Assembly (NCBI RefSeq): GCF_900105725.1
Contig: NZ_FNLM01000034.1
Span: 2,418,001 to 2,482,000, forward strand
Source: Gordonia westfalica
GTDB lineage: Bacteria; Actinomycetota; Actinomycetes; Mycobacteriales; Mycobacteriaceae
DNA: 64,000 nucleotides
Reading direction: 5' to 3'
The notes below the pieces were generated by a model. It saw only the letters and a program-made list of their open reading frames with translations. It did no database searches and had not been told where the DNA came from. Shown piece by piece: positions 53,209 through 61,416 of this stretch. Made by a program: the position numbers and the translations under genes. The stretch's first letter is position 1. Every line of letters starts with the position of its first letter.

Positions 53209-54813
53209 CTACCGGACCCGCAGAGACAACGCCACGACGAGCCGGGTGGCCGGGTCCCCGAGTTCCATCCCGGTGAGCGCCTCGATGCGACGGATGCGGT
53301 AGCGCAACGTGTTCGGGTGGACGTGCAGATCGTCGGCGGCCGAACGGACGTCGCCGAAACGGTCGAGGTAGGCGCGCAACGAGACGGTGAACTCGCTGCC
53401 GGTGCGGTGGTCGAGGTCGGCGAGTTCGGAGACCCGCGGGTCGACGAGGTCGGGGTTCTCGGCCAGGAGCGCGACGATCTCGCCGAGCAGCACACCGGTG
53501 CGCGAACCGCCCACGGTCGTGACGTCGTCGATCAGGTCACCTTCGAGGGACGCCGCGTCGAGCACGCGGTTGATCTGGGTGCGCAATTCCGGTACCGCGG
53601 AGAGCGTGTGGGGTCCGGCGACCACGGCGCGGATGCGGATCCCGAACTGCCGGTCCGTCGCGTCGACGGAGACCCGCGCCCACTCGACCGCGGCATCACC
53701 GGACACACCGGGCAGGACAGCATAGGCGCGGTCGCCGATGGTCGAGGTCACCGACAGCGGACTGAACGCGCTGGCGTGCAAGGTGAGCGCGGAGATCCGG
53801 GTGGTGTTCTCCCCCAACGGAACCGCAGCGTCCGGCGACCCCCTCGTCGTGAAACCGACGAGCACGACCGCGACGGACGAGTCGAGGCCCAGCGCAGCGG
53901 CCAGCGCCTCGACGTCGACGATGTCGCCCCGCGCGCCGAGGAGGCGGCGGACCACCTCGTCGTGTTCGGTGCCGGCGGTTCGACGACGTGCGATCACCCG
54001 GGCGGCCACCGCGGCCGCTCCGGTGAGCACCTCGTCGGTGTCGTCGGCAAGGGCCCTGGCACCACACTGCAGCCAGACGACGCCCAGGAACTCGCCCGTG
54101 CCGGGCGCCCGGATCGCGACCGCACGGCGTTCGCGTAGCCCGAGGTCGGCGCGCGCGTCGACCGCGACCACCCGCGACGAGGTGCGCAGCGCGTCCATCA
54201 CCCCCCACTGCCGCAGCCAGGCGAGCATCTCCGGCGGCCCCTCGCGCCCGAGGATCGACAATCGTCTCAGCTCGTCGGCCTCGTCGCCGGCCGTGCTGTA
54301 GGCCAGCACATGTGACCGCTCGTCCTCGATGCTGACCAGCCCGCCGGTGCGCCGGGCGACCTCGGCCGCGAGTTCGAACAGATCGCCCGTGGCGCCCGAC
54401 TCCATCGACTCGCCGTCGTCCGATGAACGCCGGGCGGTGTCGAGGACGCGCGATGTGAGGTTGTAGATGCGCTCCCAGCGGGCGTGCGGGTCGATGGCGA
54501 CGACGGCGATCCCGAGCCGGTCGGCGAGGTCGGTGAGGGTCGTCGGCGACGTCTTGCTCATGACCGCGACGGGACGATGGCTCCCGAGACCGCCGAGCAA
54601 TTCGGTGCTCACCTCGTCGGACAACCCGACCAGCAGGAACACGTCGGCCGATCTCGCCGCCCGCCCGAGGCCGAAGTGGACGTCGTCGATGTCGATCATC
54701 GCCAGGCTCCGCACCGGCACGTCGAGCCCCTGCGGCGCGCTGACCAGCGTCGCCACGGTCCGGTCCAGAGCCAGAATGAGACGCCCCAGCGCCACACCCG
54801 GCGATTTGTCCAT
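53209..54813 (-). CDS. pruC: PucR-family regulator of proline catabolism (PruC-like)
   Basis: A 534-aa PucR-type regulator. The N-terminal region (about 1-120) is a PucR-like sensory domain with VFLLVGLSDEVSTELLGGLG. A middle GAF-like part follows (about 150-290). The C-terminal HTH_30 has RFGDVRSAADDLHVHPNTLR followed by YRIRRIEALTG. It is divergent from pruA, as M. tuberculosis Rv1186c is from the Rv1187-Rv1188 proline genes, so a proline-responsive activator is likely. ATG 54813 has no ribosome site and may be leaderless; the frame is open to 55296 through pruA antisense. Confidence 0.9.
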   Translation of the reverse strand: MDKSPGVALGRLILALDRTVATLVSAPQGLDVPVRSLAMIDIDDVHFGLGRAARSADVFLLVGLSDEVSTELLGGLGSHRPVAVMSKTSPTTLTDLADRLGIAVVAIDPHARWERIYNLTSRVLDTARRSSDDGESMESGATGDLFELAAEVARRTGGLVSIEDERSHVLAYSTAGDEADELRRLSILGREGPPEMLAWLRQWGVMDALRTSSRVVAVDARADLGLRERRAVAIRAPGTGEFLGVVWLQCGARALADDTDEVLTGAAAVAARVIARRRTAGTEHDEVVRRLLGARGDIVDVEALAAALGLDSSVAVVLVGFTTRGSPDAAVPLGENTTRISALTLHASAFSPLSVTSTIGDRAYAVLPGVSGDAAVEWARVSVDATDRQFGIRIRAVVAGPHTLSAVPELRTQINRVLDAASLEGDLIDDVTTVGGSRTGVLLGEIVALLAENPDLVDPRVSELADLDHRTGSEFTVSLRAYLDRFGDVRSAADDLHVHPNTLRYRIRRIEALTGMELGDPATRLVVALSLRVR

Positions 54814-54888
54814 ACGGACAAGACTACGGCGCATCGGTTTGCCGATCGGCCATATCGCGGGAGCGCCCTCCGCAGGTGAACTGACGTC

Positions 54889-56535
54889 ATGGACGCCATC
54901 ACCACTCCCCCTCGCCCGGCCAACGAGCCGGTACTCGCCTACGCACCCGGATCGCCCGAACGCACCCGCATCGTCAACGAACTCACCAGCCAGTCCAACG
55001 CCGGCCGACGCGAACTGCCGCACATCATCGGCGGGCACCTGCGCCTCGGTCACGGCGAACAGATCGACGTCGTGCAGCCGCATGCGCACCGAGAGGTGCT
55101 CGGCTTCCTCACCAACGCCACCCACGACGACGCCCGTGCCGCCGTCGACGCCGCGCTCGACGCCAAGGACGACTGGGCGCACACCGGCTTCGACGATCGG
55201 GCCGCGGTGATCCTGCGTGCGGCCGAACTGCTGTCGGGTCCGTGGCGCGAACGGGTCTCCGCCGCGACCATGCTGGGCCAGTCGAAGTCCGTGCACCAGG
55301 CCGAGATCGACGCCGCGTGCGAGCTCGCCGATTTCTGGCGGTTCAACGTCACCTTCGCCCGGGAGATCCTCGCCGAACAGCCGGTGTCGTCACCCGGGGT
55401 ATGGAATCGGCTCGACCACCGTCCGCTCGACGGATTCGTCTATGCGGTCACCCCGTTCAACTTCACCGCCATCGCCGCGAATCTGTCGACCGCGCCGATG
55501 CTGATGGGGAACACCGTCGTGTGGAAGCCGTCTCCCACGCAGGCATATTCGGCCCAGTACACGATGGCACTCCTCGAGGCCGCCGGACTGCCGCCCGGCG
55601 TCATCAACCTGGTCCACGGCGACGGTCACGCGGTCTCCGATGTCGTTCTGGCCGACGAGAACCTGGCGGGCATCCACTTCACCGGCTCCACCCGGACCTT
55701 CCAGCACCTGTGGCGGGAGGTCGGCGGCAACATCGACCGGTACCGCAACTATCCGCGCCTCGTCGGCGAGACCGGTGGCAAGGACTTCATCGTCGCGCAT
55801 TCCTCCGCCGAACCGCATGCACTCCGAACCGCGATGATCCGTGGCGCTTTCGAGTACCAGGGCCAGAAGTGCTCGGCAGCTTCACGCGCCTACATCGCAC
55901 GGTCGGTGTGGGACAAGATGGGTGACGACTTCCTCAGCGAGACCGCCGAAGTCGGCTATGGCGACGTGCGGGACCTGTCGAACTTCGGTGGCGCGCTCAT
56001 CGATCGTCGGGCCTTCGACAAGCAGGTGGCGGCGCTGCGCCGTGCCAAGTCCGCGCCGTCGGTCACCGTTGCGGTCGGCGGCCAGGTCGACGACACGGTC
56101 GGCTATTTCGTGCGCCCCACCGTGTTGCTGTCGGACGATCCCCGCGACGAGTCCTTCTCCACCGAGTACTTCGGACCGATCCTGTCGATCTACGTCTACG
56201 ACGACGCCGACTACGAGACCGTCCTCGACCTGGTCGACGCGACGGCGAGGTACGCGCTCACCGGTGCGGTCATGGCGACCGACGTCGCCGCGGTCGCCCT
56301 CGCCTCGGATCGGCTCCGCAACGCCGCGGGCAACTTCTACATCAACGACAAGCCGACCGGCGCCGTCGTCGGCCAGCAGCCGTTCGGCGGCGGGCGCGCC
56401 TCCGGCACGAACGACAAGGCCGGATCGAAGCAGAACCTGTTGCGCTGGTCGTCGACCCGCACCATCAAGGAGACGTTCACGCCGCCGACGACGTCCCGGT
56501 ATCCGCACATGAGCACCGATTTCACGGGGGTCTGA
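54889..56535 (+). CDS. pruA: 1-pyrroline-5-carboxylate dehydrogenase (glutamate semialdehyde dehydrogenase)
   Basis: A 548-aa aldehyde dehydrogenase converting P5C/glutamate semialdehyde to glutamate with NAD. It has YAVTPFNFTAIAANLSTAPM, GNTVVWKPSPTQAYSAQYTM, the catalytic Glu in RLVGETGGKDFIVAH and the catalytic Cys in FEYQGQKCSAASRAYI, with YFGPILSIYVYDD and PFGGGRASGTNDKAGS near the end. This is the monofunctional type found with a separate proline dehydrogenase, which follows 2 bp later. Confidence 0.95.
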   Translation: MDAITTPPRPANEPVLAYAPGSPERTRIVNELTSQSNAGRRELPHIIGGHLRLGHGEQIDVVQPHAHREVLGFLTNATHDDARAAVDAALDAKDDWAHTGFDDRAAVILRAAELLSGPWRERVSAATMLGQSKSVHQAEIDAACELADFWRFNVTFAREILAEQPVSSPGVWNRLDHRPLDGFVYAVTPFNFTAIAANLSTAPMLMGNTVVWKPSPTQAYSAQYTMALLEAAGLPPGVINLVHGDGHAVSDVVLADENLAGIHFTGSTRTFQHLWREVGGNIDRYRNYPRLVGETGGKDFIVAHSSAEPHALRTAMIRGAFEYQGQKCSAASRAYIARSVWDKMGDDFLSETAEVGYGDVRDLSNFGGALIDRRAFDKQVAALRRAKSAPSVTVAVGGQVDDTVGYFVRPTVLLSDDPRDESFSTEYFGPILSIYVYDDADYETVLDLVDATARYALTGAVMATDVAAVALASDRLRNAAGNFYINDKPTGAVVGQQPFGGGRASGTNDKAGSKQNLLRWSSTRTIKETFTPPTTSRYPHMSTDFTGV

Positions 56536-56537
56536 GG

Positions 56538-57488
56538 TTGAGCACTCTCTTCGACACGCTTCTACGCCCGACGATCACCGCCGCGGCGCGCAGCGAACGG
56601 ATCAAACAGACCTCGCAGCGATGGTCGGTGACCGAGAAGGTCGTGCGCCGATTCGTCCCCGGCGAATCACTCGACGACGTCATCCGCGCCATCCGAAGGG
56701 AACTCGACGACGGACTGGCGGCGACCATCGACTTCCTCGGCGAGGACACCGTCGACGAATCGCAGGCCGATGCCACCGTGGCCGCGTATGTGGCTCTGCT
56801 GGAGGCGATGCCGGGCCTGGGTCCGGTGCCGGCTGGTTCGCTGGAGGTGTCACTGAAACTGACCGCGCTCGGACAGAGCCTGCCGGAGCACGGCGCCAAG
56901 ATCGCCGAGGAGAACGCCCGGACGATCGCCGCGGCGGCGCGGTCGGCGGGGGCATCGGTCACCGTCGACGCCGAGGACCACACGACCGTCGACGGGCGAC
57001 TGGCCATCGTGCGCTCGCTGCGACGCGCCTTCCCCGACGTCGGAACCGTGCTGCAGGCGTATCTCCGTCGTACCGAGGACGACTGCGCGGAGTTCGCGTC
57101 GTCGGGCGCACGGATCAGGTTGTGCAAGGGCGCCTATGCCGAACCGCCGTCGGTGGCCTACCCCGACCGCCGTCAGATCGATGAGGCGTATCTGCGTTGC
57201 CTGCGAATCCTGATGAAGGGCAACGGCTATCCGATGGTCGCCAGCCACGATCCGACGATGATCGAGGCGGCGTCGATCATGGCCGCGGAGTTCGATCGCG
57301 GTCCGGACACCTGGGAACACCAGATGCTCTACGGCATCCGCGCCGACGAGCAGCGCCGGCTCGTGGGGTCCGGAGCGCACGTGCGGGTGTACATCCCGTA
57401 CGGCAGCGAGTGGTACGGCTACTTCGTGCGGCGCCTCGCCGAGAAGCCGGCGAACCTCGGGTTCTTCCTCCGCGCCCTGGCCGGGTAG
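56538..57488 (+). CDS. pruB: proline dehydrogenase
   Basis: A 316-aa FAD-dependent monofunctional proline dehydrogenase, oxidising proline to P5C for PruA. TIM-barrel motifs: TIDFLGEDTVDESQADATVA, VSLKLTALGQSLPEHG, TVDAEDHTTVDGRLAIVRSL, LQAYLRRTEDDCAEF, RLCKGAYAEPPSVAYPDR and the C-terminal YIPYGSEWYGYFVRRLAEKP. TTG start 2 bp after the pruA stop with GAGG beside it; coupled expression is likely. Confidence 0.95.
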   Translation: MSTLFDTLLRPTITAAARSERIKQTSQRWSVTEKVVRRFVPGESLDDVIRAIRRELDDGLAATIDFLGEDTVDESQADATVAAYVALLEAMPGLGPVPAGSLEVSLKLTALGQSLPEHGAKIAEENARTIAAAARSAGASVTVDAEDHTTVDGRLAIVRSLRRAFPDVGTVLQAYLRRTEDDCAEFASSGARIRLCKGAYAEPPSVAYPDRRQIDEAYLRCLRILMKGNGYPMVASHDPTMIEAASIMAAEFDRGPDTWEHQMLYGIRADEQRRLVGSGAHVRVYIPYGSEWYGYFVRRLAEKPANLGFFLRALAG

Positions 57489-57514
57489 AGCGCCATCCCC
57501 CACCTCCTGAACGA

Positions 57515-57692
57515 GCGAGCGTCACACAACCGCGCTCCCTGAGATGCGAGAAGCGAGCGTCACACAACCCCGCTCCCTGCGATGCGAGAAGCGAGCTCCA
57601 CACAACCCCGCTCCCTGAGGTGCGAGGAGCGAGCTTCACACAACCCCGCTCCCTGAGGTGCGAGGAGCGATAGCGACGAGCCACGAAGGGCC
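57515..57692. repeat. 4 x 38-bp tandem array with dispersed repeat tail
   Basis: Four 38-bp units (57515, 57553, 57591, 57629) with few changes. Each carries a CCCTGAGGTGCGAG-type core and a fixed filler, GCGTCACACAACCCCGC-like. The array ends in GCGATAGCGACGAGCC and CGAAGGGCC, the same tail as in the 44-bp array at 18546-18832. It fills the gap between pruB and the convergent MOSC gene. Confidence 0.92.
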
Positions 57693-57745
57693 TGGTGAGA
57701 GATCCTCGCACGTCGTGGAGCGGGAAACGCGCACGCGGGAACGCC

Positions 57746-58294
57746 TTACCGCGGCTGGGCCCGCTTCACCTGGTCTGCGGCGCGCGTCGCGTCGATTTCG
57801 ACGTCGGTGATGATCGTCGCCGGTCCGACGTGCAGGGTCCCCGACGTCAGCGGTTGCGCCCGCAAGCCGCCGCGGCCGATCAGCGCCTTGCGCACGCCCT
57901 CGCCCGCGACGGTGTCCATCCACGAGCATGGATGCGCGGGACGGCCACCGCGGAAGCGGATCGGTCCGACCCCGGTGTCGAGCCCGAACTCCCGGCCGCG
58001 CAGCGGATCGAGTTCGACGCCGCGGACGACGATGTTCCGCCGCGCGAGCACCGGGTCGACATCGCCCGCCGCCGCGGTCCAGGCCTCGAGCGCGAGGAAC
58101 GTCACCGCCGCCTCCGTGTGGGCGCGTACGCCGAAGAACCGGTCGCCACGAATCCCCTTGTCGGCGATGATCTCCACGGCGCCGGGAGTGAGGGTCTCCA
58201 CCTCGCCGGCGGGACCGTCCTTGGGCCGTCCGAAGTACGCGTGCTTCGGGGAGACGACGAAAGCGAGGATCTCGCAGGGGTATCGGTAGGTCAT
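57746..58294 (-). CDS. MOSC domain-containing protein
   Basis: A 182-aa single MOSC domain. It begins with EILAFVVSPKHAYFGRPKDG, then IIADKGIRGDRFFGVRAHTE, LARRNIVVRGVELDPLRGRE and GGRPAHPCSWMDTVAGEG, with the cysteine expected for the molybdenum-cofactor sulfur region in PCSWMD. MOSC proteins handle sulfurated Moco or metal-sulfur transfer, or reduce hydroxylated substrates as part of larger enzymes. It stands alone here between two repeat elements. Confidence 0.88.
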   Translation of the reverse strand: MTYRYPCEILAFVVSPKHAYFGRPKDGPAGEVETLTPGAVEIIADKGIRGDRFFGVRAHTEAAVTFLALEAWTAAAGDVDPVLARRNIVVRGVELDPLRGREFGLDTGVGPIRFRGGRPAHPCSWMDTVAGEGVRKALIGRGGLRAQPLTSGTLHVGPATIITDVEIDATRAADQVKRAQPR

Positions 58295-58303
58295 GTCACC
58301 AGT

Positions 58304-58341
58304 CCTTCGTGGCTCGTCGCTATCGCTCCTCGCACCTCAGG
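58304..58341 (-). repeat. inverted copy of the dispersed repeat tail
   Basis: A 38-bp element exactly inverted relative to 57652-57689, no mismatches. The two copies bracket the MOSC gene. It lies 9 bp upstream of that gene's start and 15 bp from the stop of the NqrB/FNR-like gene. Confidence 0.9.
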
Positions 58342-58355
58342 CAGCGAGGGGATGG

Positions 58356-59945
58356 TCAGTAGCCGGTGAACGAGTCGGTGTGGATGCGCCAGGGCCGCAA
58401 CCTCGTTGCCGGGTCGAGGTGCCGGATCGTCGACGATGTGCGTTCGACGAATGCCGGCGTGCCCGACACGTAGTAGTGCGCGCCCACCAGGTCCGAACCG
58501 AGCAGTTCGGCCAGGCGGTCGGCATCGTCGATGCCATCGGCGAGTTCCGGTGCGATGACCGTGACGACCCGCGCACCCTCCGACCCCGCGCTCTCGAGGA
58601 CATCTCCGTAGACGGCGCGGCCCGGTTCACGGAGAACGTGCACCACGGTCAGCCCCGACAGATCTCCGGACAGCGAGCGAATCATCGAGATGAACGGCGT
58701 GACCCCGATCCCCGACGCGAGGAGCACCACCTCGCCCTTGCCGGGGAACGCCCGCGGCAGAACGAAGTCGCCGCCGATCTCGTCCACCCAGGCGCGTCGT
58801 ACACGGCCCTCGATGAGGGCGGCCTTGAACGACGACGGCTGCTGTCCCGCGACGGTGAAACCGAACTCGACAGGTGCTTCCCCCGGGGCGGACACGAACG
58901 AGAACACCCGTCGCGACCCCGACCAGACCGGTGCCGACCACCGCGGCACACCCACACTCGACCACTGCCCCGCCCGGAACGCCGGTGCGCCACCGGCGGG
59001 TTCACCGCGCAGCGTGTAGGTGTGGTCGGCCAGCGACGCGGCTTCGACGTCGAGCCGCACCCGGCGCGCCGTCCGCGTCGCCAGACGCACCGCGAAGGCG
59101 TAGAGGCTGCCGGCGAGCAGCGCGATCTCCGGCACGAAGGCCAACGTGTACGAGTCGGTCACGGCGACCGTGTACTGGCAGTGCATCAGCACCCCGACGA
59201 GTGCCGCATAGATCAGCCGATGCGGCTGCTGCGCCGGCGATGTCAGCGGCTCGGGCAGCATGATCGCCGCGACGAACAGCATCGGCGACGACACGATCCA
59301 CGTCGACAGGTCCTGGTCGCCCCGAACCAGTTCGACCACACCGATGGTCACCAGCGACGCCGCGATGAACACGACCACCAGGAACCATTCGCGGATCAGG
59401 GTGACCACCGCCGCGCCGATGACGATCATCGGGATCAGCAGCGGCTCGGCGGCCACCCACCAGAACGGGAAGCTCAGTCCGTCGACGCCGGCGTAGGCCA
59501 GCGCGTAACAGCCGACGGCGCCGGCGACCGCCGGGTTCACGATCAGTCGACGACGCCATGCCAGAACGTATTTCGACGCCGCGGCGATCACGGCCGCGGT
59601 CGCGACGGTCGCCACCGCGGTGTCCTGCGAGCCGCCGGGCACCACGAAGAACAGGATCAACCCGGTGATGAGCCACGAGTCGGAATTGGGCGGCACCCGG
59701 AACACGGCCGCGAACAGGTAGGTGGCCGCACCGCTCACCCCGACCGCGACGACGAGCCACACCGCGAGTTCGTCCGGGCCGTAACCGAAGTCGGCGTCGA
59801 CCGCCGACACCACGAACGCCGCGACCGCGAGCAACAGCAGCCCGCACACCACGGCCCGGTACGGGGTCAGATGCCGCCGGGCGGCGTCGAACGGGGTGAG
59901 CAGTCGCGGAAGGACCGAGGTGAAACTCGTCGAAACGGCCGTCAC
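58356..59945 (-). CDS. NqrB/RnfD-like membrane domain fused to FNR oxidoreductase
   Basis: A 529-aa fusion. Residues about 25-290 contain around eight to ten membrane helices resembling the NqrB/RnfD flavin carrier domain (ITGLILFFVVPGGSQDTAVA; the second half has MLPEPLTSPAQQP). Residues about 300-529 form a ferredoxin-NADP reductase module: SRRVFSFVSAPGEAPVEF (FAD, RxxS-like), VVLLASGIGVTPFISMIRSL (NAD(P) ribose loop), and a C-terminal aromatic (SFTGY). This suggests cytoplasmic NAD(P)H oxidation with electrons carried through the membrane to an external FMN protein. GTG start overlaps the apbE stop (GTGA). Confidence 0.85.
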   Translation of the reverse strand: MTAVSTSFTSVLPRLLTPFDAARRHLTPYRAVVCGLLLLAVAAFVVSAVDADFGYGPDELAVWLVVAVGVSGAATYLFAAVFRVPPNSDSWLITGLILFFVVPGGSQDTAVATVATAAVIAAASKYVLAWRRRLIVNPAVAGAVGCYALAYAGVDGLSFPFWWVAAEPLLIPMIVIGAAVVTLIREWFLVVVFIAASLVTIGVVELVRGDQDLSTWIVSSPMLFVAAIMLPEPLTSPAQQPHRLIYAALVGVLMHCQYTVAVTDSYTLAFVPEIALLAGSLYAFAVRLATRTARRVRLDVEAASLADHTYTLRGEPAGGAPAFRAGQWSSVGVPRWSAPVWSGSRRVFSFVSAPGEAPVEFGFTVAGQQPSSFKAALIEGRVRRAWVDEIGGDFVLPRAFPGKGEVVLLASGIGVTPFISMIRSLSGDLSGLTVVHVLREPGRAVYGDVLESAGSEGARVVTVIAPELADGIDDADRLAELLGSDLVGAHYYVSGTPAFVERTSSTIRHLDPATRLRPWRIHTDSFTGY

Positions 59946-60829
59946 AGGAACAGCTCCAATCCGGGGATCGCGGTGTGCTCGACACTCCCGTTGCGTCGGA
60001 TGGTCACGTGATGGAAGCCCTGCGCGTGATGGTCGAAGTCGCCGCGCAGGAATGCGGCCGGCGTGAAGAACAGCGCGGTCGCCAGTCCGTCGGCCTCCAT
60101 CGCCGACGGCGCGATCACCCAGGTGGCCAGCACTTCCCGCGCGGGGGAGGCGGTACGCGGATCGACGATGTGATGCCAATCCGCCCACACCCGACGGTTG
60201 CTGGCCGAGGCGCAGATCGCCCCGCCGCCGAGCGTGACCACACCGATCGCCTTGGTCGGGTCCATCGGATGTTCCAGCGCCACCCGAAGCGGGCGGGTCC
60301 GTGGTGAGACGACCATGTCACCACCGGCGTCGACGACGAAGTCGTCGGTCACCCGCGCGACGATCTCCGCCACCCGGTCGGCCGCGAAACCCTTTCCCGC
60401 GGCACCGACATCGAGCAGAGCAGCCTCCCGCAACTCGAGCGCGCCGTCGTGCCCGGCGATCACCTCATCCCACGCCGGGACGCCGGACACCTGCGGCGCG
60501 GGCCGCAGCGAATAGTCCGCGTCGTAGCCGGCGTCGGCGAGCGTCTGCCCCACCAGCGGCGAAACCGCACCGCGCGTCAGCGAATACAGCCGGCGGTACC
60601 AGTCGACGAGCGGTTGATCCGACTCCTCGATCGGGTAGCGGCCGGCCGCACGGGCCATCTCGGCGACCGTCGAGTCGTCCCGGAACCTCGACCAGGCCAG
60701 GTCGATGCGGTCGATCTCGGCACGCACCTCGTCGAGGACGGGCCCGGGCAGCGGCGACGGCGTGGTGACCGTCCACCGGGTGCCGATCGCGTCGAACACC
60801 CAGTCATGCACGGTCCCCGGTGAATTCAT
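59942..60829 (-). CDS. apbE: FAD:protein FMN transferase
   Basis: A 295-aa ApbE family enzyme that links FMN to a Ser/Thr of partner proteins outside the membrane. It has the N-terminal IGTRWTVTTPSPLPGPVLDE and SRFRDDSTVAEMARAAG, the ATP/FAD-binding DVGAAGKGFAADRVAEI, VVDAGGDMVVSPRTRPLRV and WHHIVDPRTASPAREVLATW. No clear signal peptide is seen, so its side of the membrane is uncertain. It lies between the FMN-binding lipoprotein gene (11-bp gap) and the NqrB/FNR gene (4-bp overlap). Confidence 0.92.
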   Translation of the reverse strand: MNSPGTVHDWVFDAIGTRWTVTTPSPLPGPVLDEVRAEIDRIDLAWSRFRDDSTVAEMARAAGRYPIEESDQPLVDWYRRLYSLTRGAVSPLVGQTLADAGYDADYSLRPAPQVSGVPAWDEVIAGHDGALELREAALLDVGAAGKGFAADRVAEIVARVTDDFVVDAGGDMVVSPRTRPLRVALEHPMDPTKAIGVVTLGGGAICASASNRRVWADWHHIVDPRTASPAREVLATWVIAPSAMEADGLATALFFTPAAFLRGDFDHHAQGFHHVTIRRNGSVEHTAIPGLELFL

Positions 60830-60840
60830 GCCGGGCGGAC

Positions 60841-61356
60841 TCAGTTGATGGCTTCCTGCTTGATCTTCTCGATCGCCTCGTTGAAGCCACCCGAGGTCAG
60901 CGACGAACCGGAGACCTTGTCGACATCGATGTCGTTGATGTTCTTGCCGACCACTACATCGGAGATCCCGCCGGCGAACTTGCCCTGGTACTCCAGCGAC
61001 GGGCCCTTGGTCTGGCTCGTGTCGACCGACACCGCCGTGATGACATCGTTCGACAGCGTGACCGTGACGCCGACCTGCTGCGGTCCGCCGGGCGAGTTGT
61101 ATCCACCCTCGGCCGTGTACTCGCCGTTCTTGTACTGGGCGGATGCGGCATCGTCGACGATGGTCGCCGTCGACGACCCGGCGGTGGTCGTCGAGCCGGT
61201 GGACTCGGAGTCGTCGGACGAACACGCCCCGGCGACGAGGCCGACGGCAGCCATCGCCGCGACGACACCGCCGGTGCGCATCAGCACCGAGGACCGTGCC
61301 GGACGGGACGGATCAGGATCGGGCAGGACGGAATCGGTGCTCGAGGTTGGGGTCAT
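60841..61356 (-). CDS. FMN-binding domain lipoprotein
   Basis: A 171-aa protein. It has an N-terminal hydrophobic segment with lipobox LVAGAC (Cys about 45, preceded by a hydrophilic leader), a Ser/Thr linker, then an FMN_bind domain (YKNGEYTAEGGYNSPGGPQQ, DVVVGKNINDIDVDKVSGSS). The flavin attachment site would be DKVSGSSLTSGGF, matching the ApbE motif Dx2(S/T)G(A/S)(S/T), so a serine would carry the FMN. It is the likely external electron carrier of the module and the substrate of ApbE next door. Confidence 0.88.
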   Translation of the reverse strand: MTPTSSTDSVLPDPDPSRPARSSVLMRTGGVVAAMAAVGLVAGACSSDDSESTGSTTTAGSSTATIVDDAASAQYKNGEYTAEGGYNSPGGPQQVGVTVTLSNDVITAVSVDTSQTKGPSLEYQGKFAGGISDVVVGKNINDIDVDKVSGSSLTSGGFNEAIEKIKQEAIN

Positions 61357-61416
61357 CGGCCCATTGTTCCTGATCGCCCGGTGTGATGTCCTCCCTGACC
61401 GGCGATTGCCCGCCGG

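Noticed and set aside
57652..58341. Insertion sequence defined by the 38-bp inverted repeats
   Set aside because: The gene inside is a MOSC protein, not a transposase; no target duplication is visible, and the same element occurs at other gene ends.
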